A stretch of 6,811 nucleotides of DNA from Bacilli bacterium (GCA_022793555.1 JAAWDB010000096.1:1-6811); one strand, 5' to 3'. Shown: positions 1 to 6,241, counted from the first letter of the stretch. Program-made: numbers and translations. The notes: a model not told the origin generated them from the sequence alone.

Positions 1-340
1 AGTCCATACCTCCCAACCTCTCTGTTTCAAAACCGCTTCCAAATTCTTTAATTTCTTCTTCTCTTAAATCTCTTACTAATTCTTGAGGATTAGTGCGATA
101 GCTTTCTAGTTTAGATTTATTATTATTTAAAACATTCTCAATAAGATTTAGACTAAACTCTAATACTCTAAGCCCACAATAGTTATAAACTGAAATACCT
201 TCTTTTTTTAGAATACTTAATTTATCTTCTAAAGTATTATCAAAAATGATTGGCATCATGTTTAATTGATTTTTTAAACCTCTTGACATTTCTCCATTAT
301 TGGCTACTAAAGTTTCGTTCATTAATTTTCTAATATTCAT
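1..340 (-). CDS. Hypothetical protein with helical-repeat segment, partial (3' end beyond window)
   Basis: The reading frame starts with ATG at 340-338 and stays open for 113 codons to the left edge, so only the N-terminal part is visible. A perfect ribosome site, AAGGAGGTG, lies six to seven bases upstream and overlaps the TAA stop of the preceding coiled-coil gene, leaving 11 bases between the genes, so the two are almost certainly co-transcribed and possibly translationally coupled. I do not recognise a named family. Residues about 34-62 (DNTLEDKLSILKKEG onwards, ending VLEFS) resemble the repeat units at the C-terminus of the upstream protein (DNELEEKIELL... VLVKYS). This suggests a shared alpha-helical repeat architecture of about 31 residues per unit. 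No signal peptide or membrane segment is seen, so it is probably cytosolic. Function unknown. Confidence 0.8.
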   Translation of the reverse strand, partial: MNIRKLMNETLVANNGEMSRGLKNQLNMMPIIFDNTLEDKLSILKKEGISVYNYCGLRVLEFSLNLIENVLNNNKSKLESYRTNPQELVRDLREEEIKEFGSGFETERLGGMD

Positions 341-351
341 GACGCACCTCC

Positions 352-1488
352 TTAATATGCCATTAATGGTACTTCTTTTAAGTCAAGTCCATTACTTTTA
401 ATTTCGTTCATTCGATTTTTTAAGGCATCTTTACTATATTTTACTAATACTGATGGATTTAAGTATAAATCCATTAATTCTTTGCCACTATTTACTAATA
501 GCTCAATTTTTTCTTCTAATTCATTATCATACATTAAGGAAATATGACCATTAAAAATATCTAGTCCTAAACCTTTTTTATTTAAAAGTTCAATATTATT
601 TTGGACAATATTTGCATCAAAGTTAGCAAGTAGTTCATCAATTTCTTTTGGATTAAAGTCTAAATAATCTATGCCCGCTTTTTTTAAGGTTTCAATCATT
701 TCATCTTTTGGATCATATTTGGTTTCTTCAACGACTTCTTCATGAACTGGTTCTTCGAATTCTATTTTTGGTTCTCTTTCTCTAGTTTCTTCAATACTTG
801 CTGTTTTCGCTTCAGCAATTACTTCTCCAATCGATTTTCCTGTTTTTTCTTTGGCTTTTATTTTTTCATCATAAGTAAATAGAGCATCTTCTGGGAACAT
901 CAAAAGTTTTGCTGCTTCTCTTTGTTCTTCTTCTGTAAAACTAAATTGTTCTAGTAAAGATGTAATTGAATCTCTGGTAATATTGATTCTTCCTGTTAAA
1001 GCTAGTTCAAAATATTCATTTAATTTCTCTTGATTTGATAAGGCTGCATCTTTTCTAATTCCTAGTTCTTCAATCGTTGTAATAGCATTATTCATTTCTT
1101 CTTCAACTTTTACTAGTTCGTCTTCAGCTTTCTTTGTATCATCTTTAACTGTATCGATGGTTCTTGGTAATGAATGATCTAATTTATCCACTAATGCTTT
1201 TGGATTAAAATCAATTCTTAAACGATCTAAAACGGTTTTATAGTCATCACGATTAATGCCTGATAAAACTTCTTTTAGCTTTTCTCCTTGTTCATCTAAT
1301 TCCTCATGCAATTTTTCTAGTTCAGAAATCTTTTGTTGTAAATTCTTTTTTTCGTTTGTTGTTCTTTCTTTGGTTTCTTCTGCTTTATTTTTTTGTTTTT
1401 CCATTTCGACAAGGATTACACTATCTTCGCCACGTAGGTTATATAATTTATCTAATATCCCACTTACTTCAGGTGTTAATGTTTTCAT
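352..1488 (-). CDS. Coiled-coil protein with C-terminal ~31-residue helical repeats
   Basis: This is a 378-residue soluble protein of unknown function. I choose the ATG at 1488 over the GTG at 1497 because the ribosome site AAGGGAG is eight bases before the ATG, while the GTG falls inside that site. Residues roughly 24-77 are Lys/Glu/Gln-rich with heptad character (KKNLQQKISELEKLHEEL), and 110-145 form a second charged helical stretch, so long coiled coils are likely. A Glu/Val/Lys-rich linker lies near 237-262. From about 263 to the end I see four related units of about 26-32 residues, beginning KDEMIETLKKAG, DANIVQNNIELLNKKG, DNELEEKIELLVNSG and KDALKNRMNEIKSNG. Each is a helix, a Gly turn, then a hydrophobic segment. 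The same unit recurs in the next gene of the operon. There is no signal peptide. A scaffold or nucleic-acid-binding role would be a guess. Confidence 0.85.
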   Translation of the reverse strand: MKTLTPEVSGILDKLYNLRGEDSVILVEMEKQKNKAEETKERTTNEKKNLQQKISELEKLHEELDEQGEKLKEVLSGINRDDYKTVLDRLRIDFNPKALVDKLDHSLPRTIDTVKDDTKKAEDELVKVEEEMNNAITTIEELGIRKDAALSNQEKLNEYFELALTGRINITRDSITSLLEQFSFTEEEQREAAKLLMFPEDALFTYDEKIKAKEKTGKSIGEVIAEAKTASIEETREREPKIEFEEPVHEEVVEETKYDPKDEMIETLKKAGIDYLDFNPKEIDELLANFDANIVQNNIELLNKKGLGLDIFNGHISLMYDNELEEKIELLVNSGKELMDLYLNPSVLVKYSKDALKNRMNEIKSNGLDLKEVPLMAY

Positions 1489-1515
1489 ATTAGCCACTCC
1501 CTTTATTCTGAAAGT

Positions 1516-1544
1516 ATTATAACAGACTTCTAAATGGTTGTAAA
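1516..1544 (-). promoter_or_regulatory. Sigma-A promoter, extended -10, for the coiled-coil operon
   Basis: Read on the minus strand there is TTTACA (1544-1539), a 17-base spacer, then TATAAT (1521-1516) preceded by TGT, giving an extended TGnTATAAT -10. Both hexamers are at or one base from consensus with optimal spacing. Transcription would start around 1509, leaving a short leader of about 20 bases before the ATG at 1488. No operator-like repeat is obvious, so strong constitutive expression is likely. Confidence 0.85.
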
Positions 1545-1590
1545 GAAGCTAAATAATGATTTTAAAAACTCTTAATTTGTGTTAGAATGC

Positions 1591-2499
1591 TTAACTCCAT
1601 TTTTTCACTTTTTCTTCAGTTTCTAAATGATCTTCATCTTTTACTAAGGGCGAGTTTATAATGCGGTATTCTATATTGGTTTCAAAAATCTCTTTTAATT
1701 TGGTTAAATTATCGTCAGGATGTAACATAAGCATTGCAAGATTATCAAGATGTTTTAAATCTTCTTCCTTTAAAGACTCTACTTTTTCTTCACTACTTAT
1801 AAAAGGAGGAGAAAATCGATAACTTATTTCATCATTCATGAGCGCATGAAAATCATGAAATAATGCTTGAGCGAGTATGGCTAGGGTCTGTTTTTTACCT
1901 CTTCGATAGTCTTTTAAATGATTTGGGGTAGTTCTCACATCTAGCCAACTTTCAGCGGCAGTTATAAATATGCCATCTGGAATATCAAATAAGTTATAGT
2001 AATCTACTTGATGAATTCGACTTACATCTATACGAATCCATCTTTTTTCAGTAAAATTCCAATACTCCACAATCCAATGATCCCCAGCACTTGTTCTTTT
2101 TAGATTTCTTTTACTAAACCCAGCTCGACATCTTGACGGTATCCCTTTGGCTTTTAAAATAGAGGCCATAAGAACCGATATGTAACGACAAGTTACTACA
2201 ATTTTTTCTTCTAGCAGTCTATTTCCAAAACCATCTGAATTTAAGCGAAAAAGTTCTGCTGTCATCGCTGGTGCCGTCATTAGTACATCATCCTCACAAC
2301 GATAGCGGTGCCAAGGAAATGAACTGAAATTATTGTGGTTCAAGCACCCTTGTCTTAATTCAGAACGATGAATGATTTGATCTTTTACCAAAACAGCTAA
2401 CTGGTCAATGTCATTCGTTAACGATTCAAAATATTGTTGGTATGGCTCATAATTAGTATATACACTTGTTTGGAGATAAAAATTTAATACATCTTTCAT
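1591..2499 (-). CDS. Transglutaminase-like superfamily protein
   Basis: This 302-residue protein has the transglutaminase/protease-like fold signature. Cys104 lies in VVTCRYISVLMASILKAKG and is followed by IPSRCRAGF, a layout typical of bacterial transglutaminase-core proteins. His141 lies in GDHWIVEYW and Asp158 in WIRIDVS, completing a Cys-His-Asp triad. Such proteins may act as cysteine proteases, peptide-bond-forming enzymes or inactive scaffolds; the substrate cannot be told here. There is no signal peptide or membrane helix, so it is probably cytosolic. Residues about 200-300 form a helical, charged C-terminal extension with no recognised motif. The ATG at 2499 has AAAGGTG five to six bases upstream. 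The gene diverges from the substrate-binding protein gene across a 119-bp region and reads toward the coiled-coil operon, which has its own promoter. No convincing terminator follows its stop. Confidence 0.85.
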   Translation of the reverse strand: MKDVLNFYLQTSVYTNYEPYQQYFESLTNDIDQLAVLVKDQIIHRSELRQGCLNHNNFSSFPWHRYRCEDDVLMTAPAMTAELFRLNSDGFGNRLLEEKIVVTCRYISVLMASILKAKGIPSRCRAGFSKRNLKRTSAGDHWIVEYWNFTEKRWIRIDVSRIHQVDYYNLFDIPDGIFITAAESWLDVRTTPNHLKDYRRGKKQTLAILAQALFHDFHALMNDEISYRFSPPFISSEEKVESLKEEDLKHLDNLAMLMLHPDDNLTKLKEIFETNIEYRIINSPLVKDEDHLETEEKVKKWS

Positions 2500-2514
2500 A
2501 GGTTCACCTTTTTT

Positions 2515-2545
2515 ATTATAACATTATTATTTGTTTAAATATTAA
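2515..2545 (-). promoter_or_regulatory. Extended -10 promoter for the transglutaminase-like gene
   Basis: On the minus strand TGTTATAAT places a perfect extended -10 (TATAAT at 2520-2515) just upstream of the AAAGGTG ribosome site. No good -35 is seen at 17 bases. The nearest partial match is TTAATA at 2545-2540 with a 19-base spacer, and it overlaps the inverted repeat at 2541-2559. The extended -10 probably compensates for the poor -35. Confidence 0.6.
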
Positions 2546-2559
2546 TGAATTGCATTAAT
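2541..2559. promoter_or_regulatory. Inverted repeat, candidate operator in a divergent promoter region
   Basis: ATTAATG, five bases, CATTAAT is a perfect 7-5-7 dyad between the divergent transglutaminase-like and substrate-binding protein genes. It sits at the expected -35 region of the minus-strand promoter and about 30 bases upstream of the possible plus-strand -10, where a dimeric regulator could control both genes. The sequence is AT-rich, so chance symmetry is possible and the regulatory role is inference. Confidence 0.4.
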
Positions 2560-2587
2560 GCCTAAAACCTGAATAAAAATGTTTGCA

Positions 2588-2593
2588 TATACT
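2588..2593 (+). promoter_or_regulatory. Possible -10 box for the substrate-binding protein gene
   Basis: TATACT lies 26 bases before the TTG start and is the best -10-like hexamer in the plus-strand leader. No convincing -35 is present 16-18 bases upstream, so the assignment is weak. The true promoter could depend on an activator at the nearby inverted repeat. Confidence 0.3.
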
Positions 2594-2601
2594 ACCATGA
2601 T

Positions 2602-2612
2602 AGAAGGAGGAG
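2602..2612 (+). promoter_or_regulatory. Ribosome binding site fixing the TTG start at 2619
   Basis: AGAAGGAGGAG is a near-perfect Shine-Dalgarno sequence eight bases before TTG at 2619. No ATG or GTG in the same frame lies at proper spacing, and the ATG at 2597 is out of frame. The following residues MKKKILEVLIG form a typical N-terminus, so the TTG start is well supported. Confidence 0.8.
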
Positions 2613-2618
2613 TTTATT

Positions 2619-3224
2619 TTGAAAAAGAAAATATTGGAAGTGCTTATTGGCATTTTGATTATTGTGGTTGTTTTAGCTGGCTATCATTTCTGGAATAATC
2701 ATAAGAATGACGAAAGTACACTTACCAAAGTAAAATTAAGTGAGGTTACTCACAGTGCTTTTTATGCACCGCTTTATGTAGCTATTGAAGATGGTTATTT
2801 CAAAGAAGAAGGAATTGATTTAGAGCTTATTTTAACTAGTGGAGCTGATAAAGTTGCGGCTGCTGTGTTATCTGGTGATGTTCAAATTGGTTTTGCTGGA
2901 CCTGAGAGTGCCATCTATGTTTATAATGGTGGAGAAGAAGATTACTTAGTTACTTTTGCAGGCCTTACAAAAAGAGACGGCCAATTTATTGTTGGAAAAG
3001 ATGGAAAAGATTTTGATTGGAATGATTTAAAAGGAAAAGAAGTTTTAGTTGGAAGAAAAGGCGGAATGCCGGCATTAAACTTCTTGAACGCATTAAAGAA
3101 TGCTGGTATTAAACCAAGTGAGGTTAAATTAAATTATTCGGTTGAATTTGCAGCTCTTGCGGGAAGTTATATTGCTGGTATTGGTGATTTCGTTAATTTA
3201 TTTGAGCAAAGTGCAAGAGAATGA
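2619..3224 (+). pseudogene. ABC transporter substrate-binding protein (NMT1/THI5/SsuA-like), 3'-truncated by element insertion
   Basis: The product resembles periplasmic-binding-protein-type receptors of the NMT1/THI5/SsuA group, which deliver small organic substrates such as pyrimidine precursors, nitrate or sulfonates to ABC importers. Visible family features are VTHSAFYAPLYVAIEDGYF (res 43-61), GADKVAAAVLSGDVQIGFAGPE (75-96), FAGLTKRDGQFIVG (113-126), LKGKEVLVGRKGGMP (137-151) and GDFVNLFE (189-196). Family members are usually about 320-340 residues; this frame stops at 201, just after FEQSARE, where homologues continue into a second lobe. Downstream sequence switches at once to recombinase-related DNA, so the C-terminal lobe has been displaced. 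Residues 5-22 are a hydrophobic N-terminal segment but no lipobox Cys is present, which is unusual for a Gram-positive receptor. It starts with TTG. The permease and ATPase partners are not in the window. The substrate is undetermined and the truncated protein is probably non-functional. Confidence 0.8.
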
Positions 3225-3228
3225 AGTC

Positions 3229-3283
3229 ACCAAGTGAAAAATTATAAGTCTATATCATAGATAGGAATGACAATTCACTTGGT
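3229..3283. other. Attachment-site-like dyad at the junction of substrate-binding gene and recombinase remnant
   Basis: ACCAAGTGAA (3229-3238) and TTCACTTGGT (3274-3283) are a perfect 10-bp inverted repeat with a 35-bp spacer. Inside it, CTATATCATAG (3250-3260) is itself a short dyad sharing nearly the same centre. The right arm is the 3' end of the recombinase reading frame; the left arm is next to the truncated receptor gene. Large serine integrases recombine at about 40-50-bp imperfectly palindromic sites, often next to their own gene, so an attL/attR-type hybrid site is plausible. The hairpin could alternatively serve as a weak transcription terminator, although no T-run follows. Confidence 0.5.
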
Positions 3284-3604
3284 AGCTTACTTTATATCTT
3301 TTCGTTCCACTTGTATCATATCCACGTTTAAATTCGTAATTCTGGTTGTAATTTTTTTATTTTTTCGTTAAATTCATTATTTCTTTTATAAAACTTATCA
3401 TTTGATAAACTATTTTACAAACTTATTTCTAACAATTTATCTTTCTAACATAAAAATTATTAATTTCTTTTTCTCTTTTAGAAATTTCATCCTCTATTTC
3501 CGTATCAATTTCTAAATTTTTATAATAAGACATTAAAGTGATAATTTCTTCATTAGAATCTATTTGTAATTTTAAAATTTCTATCGTTTCATTCCTTTTA
3601 TTTC
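3255..3604 (-). pseudogene. Large serine recombinase, decayed C-terminal remnant
   Basis: The minus strand encodes pieces of the same recombinase C-terminus as at 6345-6811. Reading 5' to 3': a segment NETIEILKLQIDSNEEI... through EKEINNFYVRK (about 3594-3440), then a frameshift and an in-frame TAA replacing the CAA of the intact copy, then RGYDTSGTKRYKVSYQVN (near 3330-3275), ending at TGA 3257-3255. Relative to the right-hand copy it lacks about 234 bases, joined at a run of seven T (3352-3358), and a further 11 bases near 3340. The catalytic resolvase domain is missing entirely; the 5' limit is where a stop interrupts the frame near 3604. It cannot produce a working enzyme. The upstream junction overlaps the 3' end of the transglutaminase-like gene by about 20 bases. 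Confidence 0.8.
3274..3475 (-). repeat. Direct-repeat copy 1 of the recombinase 3' end
   Basis: This stretch aligns with 6364-6811 in the same orientation. The 3274-3340 part is almost identical (by eye one substitution over about 65 bases after the TTCACTTGG arm), and 3365-3475 shows roughly eight differences in about 110 bases. Copy 1 has lost two internal segments, of 11 and 234 bases. The pair could support homologous recombination deleting or excising the DNA between. Confidence 0.85.
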
Positions 3605-4320
3605 ATCAGTATCACTTCTGTTAATTACAGTAATCTTGGGAGTAATTTTTATATCGGTTCTAGAAATAACTTTTATTTGAGGATGTAATTGTTTATATTG
3701 ATCTATCATTTCGTTTGTTAATTCATTAACTGAATTAGTAATAGTTCTGCTACCACTATGTTGAATTAGTTCATCAAAATTTTTTAAAAAGAAAGCTCTT
3801 TTGTCCGAAAAATTTCTTCTCATAATAGCATATGCTACATCAACGTATTTAACTTCTTTATTTATTAGCACAATATTCCATGCATGTTCCATTCCAGTAT
3901 ATCCAGTAACTACTCTACATGGAATTCCTAGTTTATTAGCTATATCTTCAAACGCAAGGGAATATGTTTTACATACGCCAGAATTATTCAACAAGGCCGG
4001 ATACTTTGTACTATGAGAGACTTTCCAGTTTTTATATGGTGGGAATTCATATTGAACATCTATAGCCATTCTGCCATCCGATGTTGTTCCTTGCAAGTTA
4101 TATTGCATATTATCTCCAGTTAAGTAATCATATAATAGCCATAACTTTTGAATATCGTTTTGTGTGGAACTATTAATTCTTGAAATTATTTTATTTACTT
4201 TACTTTCATATGCTTCATTTACTTCTTTTTCAAATCTTTGTCGATTCGCTCAAATTCTTCTTTAGTAACAATTTCACCTATATCATTTCGATAAGTTATA
4301 TTTTCAAAATTTATACTCAT
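3581..4320 (-). pseudogene. Transglutaminase-like protein, interrupted by a one-base frameshift
   Basis: The gene begins at ATG 4320, 22 bases after the RhuM stop, with AAAGGA upstream. It reads MSINFENITYRNDIGEIVTK and on to a TAA at 4221-4219 after 33 codons. The -1 frame then continues without a break (EVNEAYESKVNKIISR, IQKLWLLYDYLTGDN) into a long frame ending at 3581. Restoring one A in the five-A run at 4226-4230 gives DLKKEVNEAYE and one protein of about 246 residues. The transglutaminase core is intact: Cys in NNSGVCKTYSLAFEDIANKL, His in GMEHAWNIV, Asp in KYVDVAY. An in-frame ATG at 4108 gives a 175-residue version that keeps the triad but has no evident ribosome site. The C-terminal tail (ITPKITVINRSDTDE) abuts the recombinase remnant and may itself be altered. 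It could be a pseudogene, a slippage-switched gene or a sequencing error. Substrate unknown; apparently cytosolic. Confidence 0.75.
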
Positions 4321-4342
4321 AATTATTTGCGTCCTTTCTTTA

Positions 4343-5320
4343 TTATTTATCTATTTCTTCTACTTCTTTGTTTAGTATTTCTAAATAGTCTTGTTCAGCA
4401 GTAGTTAAATGTCTCTGCATATACTTATCGTATTCCTCATGAGCTTTTTTTAGGGCTTGTTCACGAGATACTTTACCACTATCTTTTAAAATATCCTTTC
4501 TAGTCATTTTTAAGAATGAATCTAATTCATTAACCCAATCTTGCATTGTCATTGGATGTCTATCTAGGGCATTAATTTCCGCTATATCTAAATAAGCTGA
4601 TACCATTCTATTTAAAGTATTTAGTTCTTCCTCGGTTAAATAATTTTTAGCGATTTCAGTTTCACTTTTTGTTGGATAATCTCCTTTAAAATTAGTAAGT
4701 CCCAAATTGTCTTTATTCGAATTAACCCTATAAAATATTACTTCGGCAGCAGTATTTCCATGGGTAGCATAGTGCATTTTATTTTGAACAGTTTTAAAAA
4801 AATCTATTGATAATTTATCTTTAGGGTCATAATCAATTGAAGTTGCATAAATATCAAGTACTTTTCTCCAAAATATTTTTTCTGAAGATCTAATATCACG
4901 AATTCTAGCAAGCAATTCCTCAAAGTATGGACTCTCGCCATTGTTTTTTAATTTCTCATCATTTAAAGCAAACCCTTTAATCATATATTCTTTTAATACT
5001 TTAGTTGCCCATATTCTAAATTCGGTAGCCTTTTTAGAATTTATTCTATATCCAACTGCAATAATTGCATCTAGATTATAGTGCAAAACATTATATTTTT
5101 TTCCATCATTAGCAGTTGTCAAGAAATCCTTTACAACTGAATTTTTATTAAGTTCTTCTTCTTTAAATATATTATTTAAATGATAACTTATATTTTGTTT
5201 TGTTGTATTATAAAGATTAGCCATTACATCTTGACTCATCCAAATATCTTCATTTTGAATGTTAATATCAACTTTTATATTACCATCTTTTGATACATAA
5301 ATAATCATATTGTTTTTCAT
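4343..5320 (-). CDS. RhuM-family protein
   Basis: This complete 325-residue protein matches the RhuM family, named after a gene of the Salmonella SPI-3 island and common on bacterial genomic islands, often beside restriction-modification genes. Its biochemical activity is not established. Recognisable family features are IWMSQDVMANLYNTTKQNIS (res 26-45, helix-turn-helix-like), FLTTANDGKKYNVLHYNLD (66-84), VGYRINSKKATEFRIWATK (89-107), IDFFKTVQNKMHYATHGNTA (172-191), and a later segment LTEEELNTLNRMVSAYLDIAE (228-248). The length fits the family. ATG 5320 is preceded by a G-rich ribosome site AGGGGGG five bases away. The gene lies 16 bases after the hydrolase and 22 before the transglutaminase-like gene, so it is the middle cistron of a cargo operon between two recombinase ends. 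The N-terminal part looks DNA-binding; a role in virulence, regulation or defence is not shown by the sequence. Confidence 0.9.
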   Translation of the reverse strand: MKNNMIIYVSKDGNIKVDINIQNEDIWMSQDVMANLYNTTKQNISYHLNNIFKEEELNKNSVVKDFLTTANDGKKYNVLHYNLDAIIAVGYRINSKKATEFRIWATKVLKEYMIKGFALNDEKLKNNGESPYFEELLARIRDIRSSEKIFWRKVLDIYATSIDYDPKDKLSIDFFKTVQNKMHYATHGNTAAEVIFYRVNSNKDNLGLTNFKGDYPTKSETEIAKNYLTEEELNTLNRMVSAYLDIAEINALDRHPMTMQDWVNELDSFLKMTRKDILKDSGKVSREQALKKAHEEYDKYMQRHLTTAEQDYLEILNKEVEEIDK

Positions 5321-5336
5321 TGAATCCCCCCTAGTT

Positions 5337-6191
5337 CTATTTCAAATTTTTATTTATCCATTTTAAAAGTATTTTAGAAATCTCTTCTTCTTTATTATTA
5401 TAAAAATGATTTGTATTATCTATAATTTGATATTCGAAATTATCACAATTAATTGCTTTTTCTTTTAATACATGTTGTTTCAAATATGTTGGATATTCAT
5501 TACTTCCAGCAAATGACAAAATTGGTATATTAATAACAGATAATTGCTCAAAGGTTTCTGGATTTCTTTCAATAGGAAAATTATCAATATTACTATTTTC
5601 TAAAGATTCACTTATAAAAGTGGCAGAGCTTATATAATCAGTACCTCCAATTAAGTTTTTTAGTAATTGTCTAGGATTACCATTTTTCACATTGTTCTTT
5701 GCTTCATTCAATAAATTATCAAATTCACTTTCCTCTTTTTTTGTGATACCGACCATATCGGGTGCAGAAGCTAACACAAGTCCTTGCACACAATTGTTAT
5801 TTTTTGATAAGTAATATAAAGCTTTATTGCAACCTAAACTATGACCCATTAAAATAATTTTTTTATACCCTAAACTTTTTATTTTTGTTATCCATACTTC
5901 AATATCCTTTAAACTATCTTCAAAGATTTCAAAAGTAGCGCCATTCATTTCTAAAGTGCTATCTTTTTTACTCATACAATTTATATAAGAGTAACCTCGA
6001 TTATGGCTATATAAAAAACTAATTCCGTTATTTGAAAGATTCTTTCCTAAAACATATGCAAAATAATTATCTAAAATACTTTGGGCTTGTCCATGAATAA
6101 ATAATACACAATAATCTAATCTGCCGGAATCAAAATATGTTCCTTGCAAACGTAATTTGTCTTCAGTATATTCGTAAAATAAATCTATCAT
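5337..6191 (-). CDS. Alpha/beta-fold hydrolase
   Basis: The 284-residue product has alpha/beta-hydrolase hallmarks. A strand followed by HG (VLFIHGQAQ, about res 28-37) supplies the oxyanion region, SHNRGYS (62-68) follows, and ILMGHSLGCNKALYYL (113-128) carries the nucleophile Ser118 in the GxSxG elbow. ILSFAGSNEYP (224-234) is a likely acidic site (Glu232), and NTNHFYN (259-265) the catalytic His262. The full triad suggests an active esterase, lipase or amidase; the substrate is unknown. There is no signal peptide, so it is probably cytosolic. ATG 6191 is chosen over GTG 6200 because the ribosome site AAAGGTG is six bases before the ATG and overlaps the GTG. It is the first gene of the operon with RhuM (16-base gap) and the transglutaminase-like gene, with an extended -10 promoter just upstream. 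Base composition is more AT-rich than in the left part of the window. Confidence 0.88.
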   Translation of the reverse strand: MIDLFYEYTEDKLRLQGTYFDSGRLDYCVLFIHGQAQSILDNYFAYVLGKNLSNNGISFLYSHNRGYSYINCMSKKDSTLEMNGATFEIFEDSLKDIEVWITKIKSLGYKKIILMGHSLGCNKALYYLSKNNNCVQGLVLASAPDMVGITKKEESEFDNLLNEAKNNVKNGNPRQLLKNLIGGTDYISSATFISESLENSNIDNFPIERNPETFEQLSVINIPILSFAGSNEYPTYLKQHVLKEKAINCDNFEYQIIDNTNHFYNNKEEEISKILLKWINKNLK

Positions 6192-6210
6192 GGCAGTCAC
6201 CTTTAATAAG

Positions 6211-6241
6211 ATTATATCAAAAAAAGCTGAGTTTTCCTCAA
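6211..6241 (-). promoter_or_regulatory. Extended -10 promoter of the hydrolase-RhuM-transglutaminase operon
   Basis: On the minus strand TGATATAAT gives an extended -10 (TATAAT at 6216-6211). The best -35 is TTGAGG at 6241-6236 with a 19-base spacer, longer than ideal. The leader to ATG 6191 would be about 12-15 bases and includes the ribosome site. The -35 overlaps the terminator hairpin at 6219-6248. Confidence 0.6.

Noticed and set aside
1256..1522. Plus-strand open frame of 88 codons, Ser/Phe/Cys-rich
   Set aside because: It is antisense to the coiled-coil gene, has no ribosome site, and its composition (SSNSSCNFSSSEIFCC) is the expected complement of Glu/Lys-rich coding sequence.
2550..2618. 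TPP or similar riboswitch upstream of the THI5-like receptor gene
   Set aside because: ACCTGAA at 2567-2573 recalls part of the Thi-box, but the CTGAGA element and the conserved downstream GGNTAATNCC core are absent and the leader is too short.
3801..4016. Plus-strand open frame of 71 codons
   Set aside because: It lies entirely antisense to the transglutaminase-like core with catalytic motifs on the other strand; no ribosome site or recognisable motif.
4222..4232. Programmed -1 frameshift of the insertion-sequence type
   Set aside because: The heptamer is G AAA AAG rather than A AAA AAG, and the product is not a transposase. A homopolymer deletion explains the break more simply, so programmed slippage is kept only as an alternative.
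4180..4404. Plus-strand hydrophobic open frame of 74 codons that might look like a membrane peptide
   Set aside because: It is the complement of AT-rich coding sequence spanning the frameshifted gene start and the RhuM 3' end; Phe/Leu/Tyr richness is a composition effect and there is no ribosome site.
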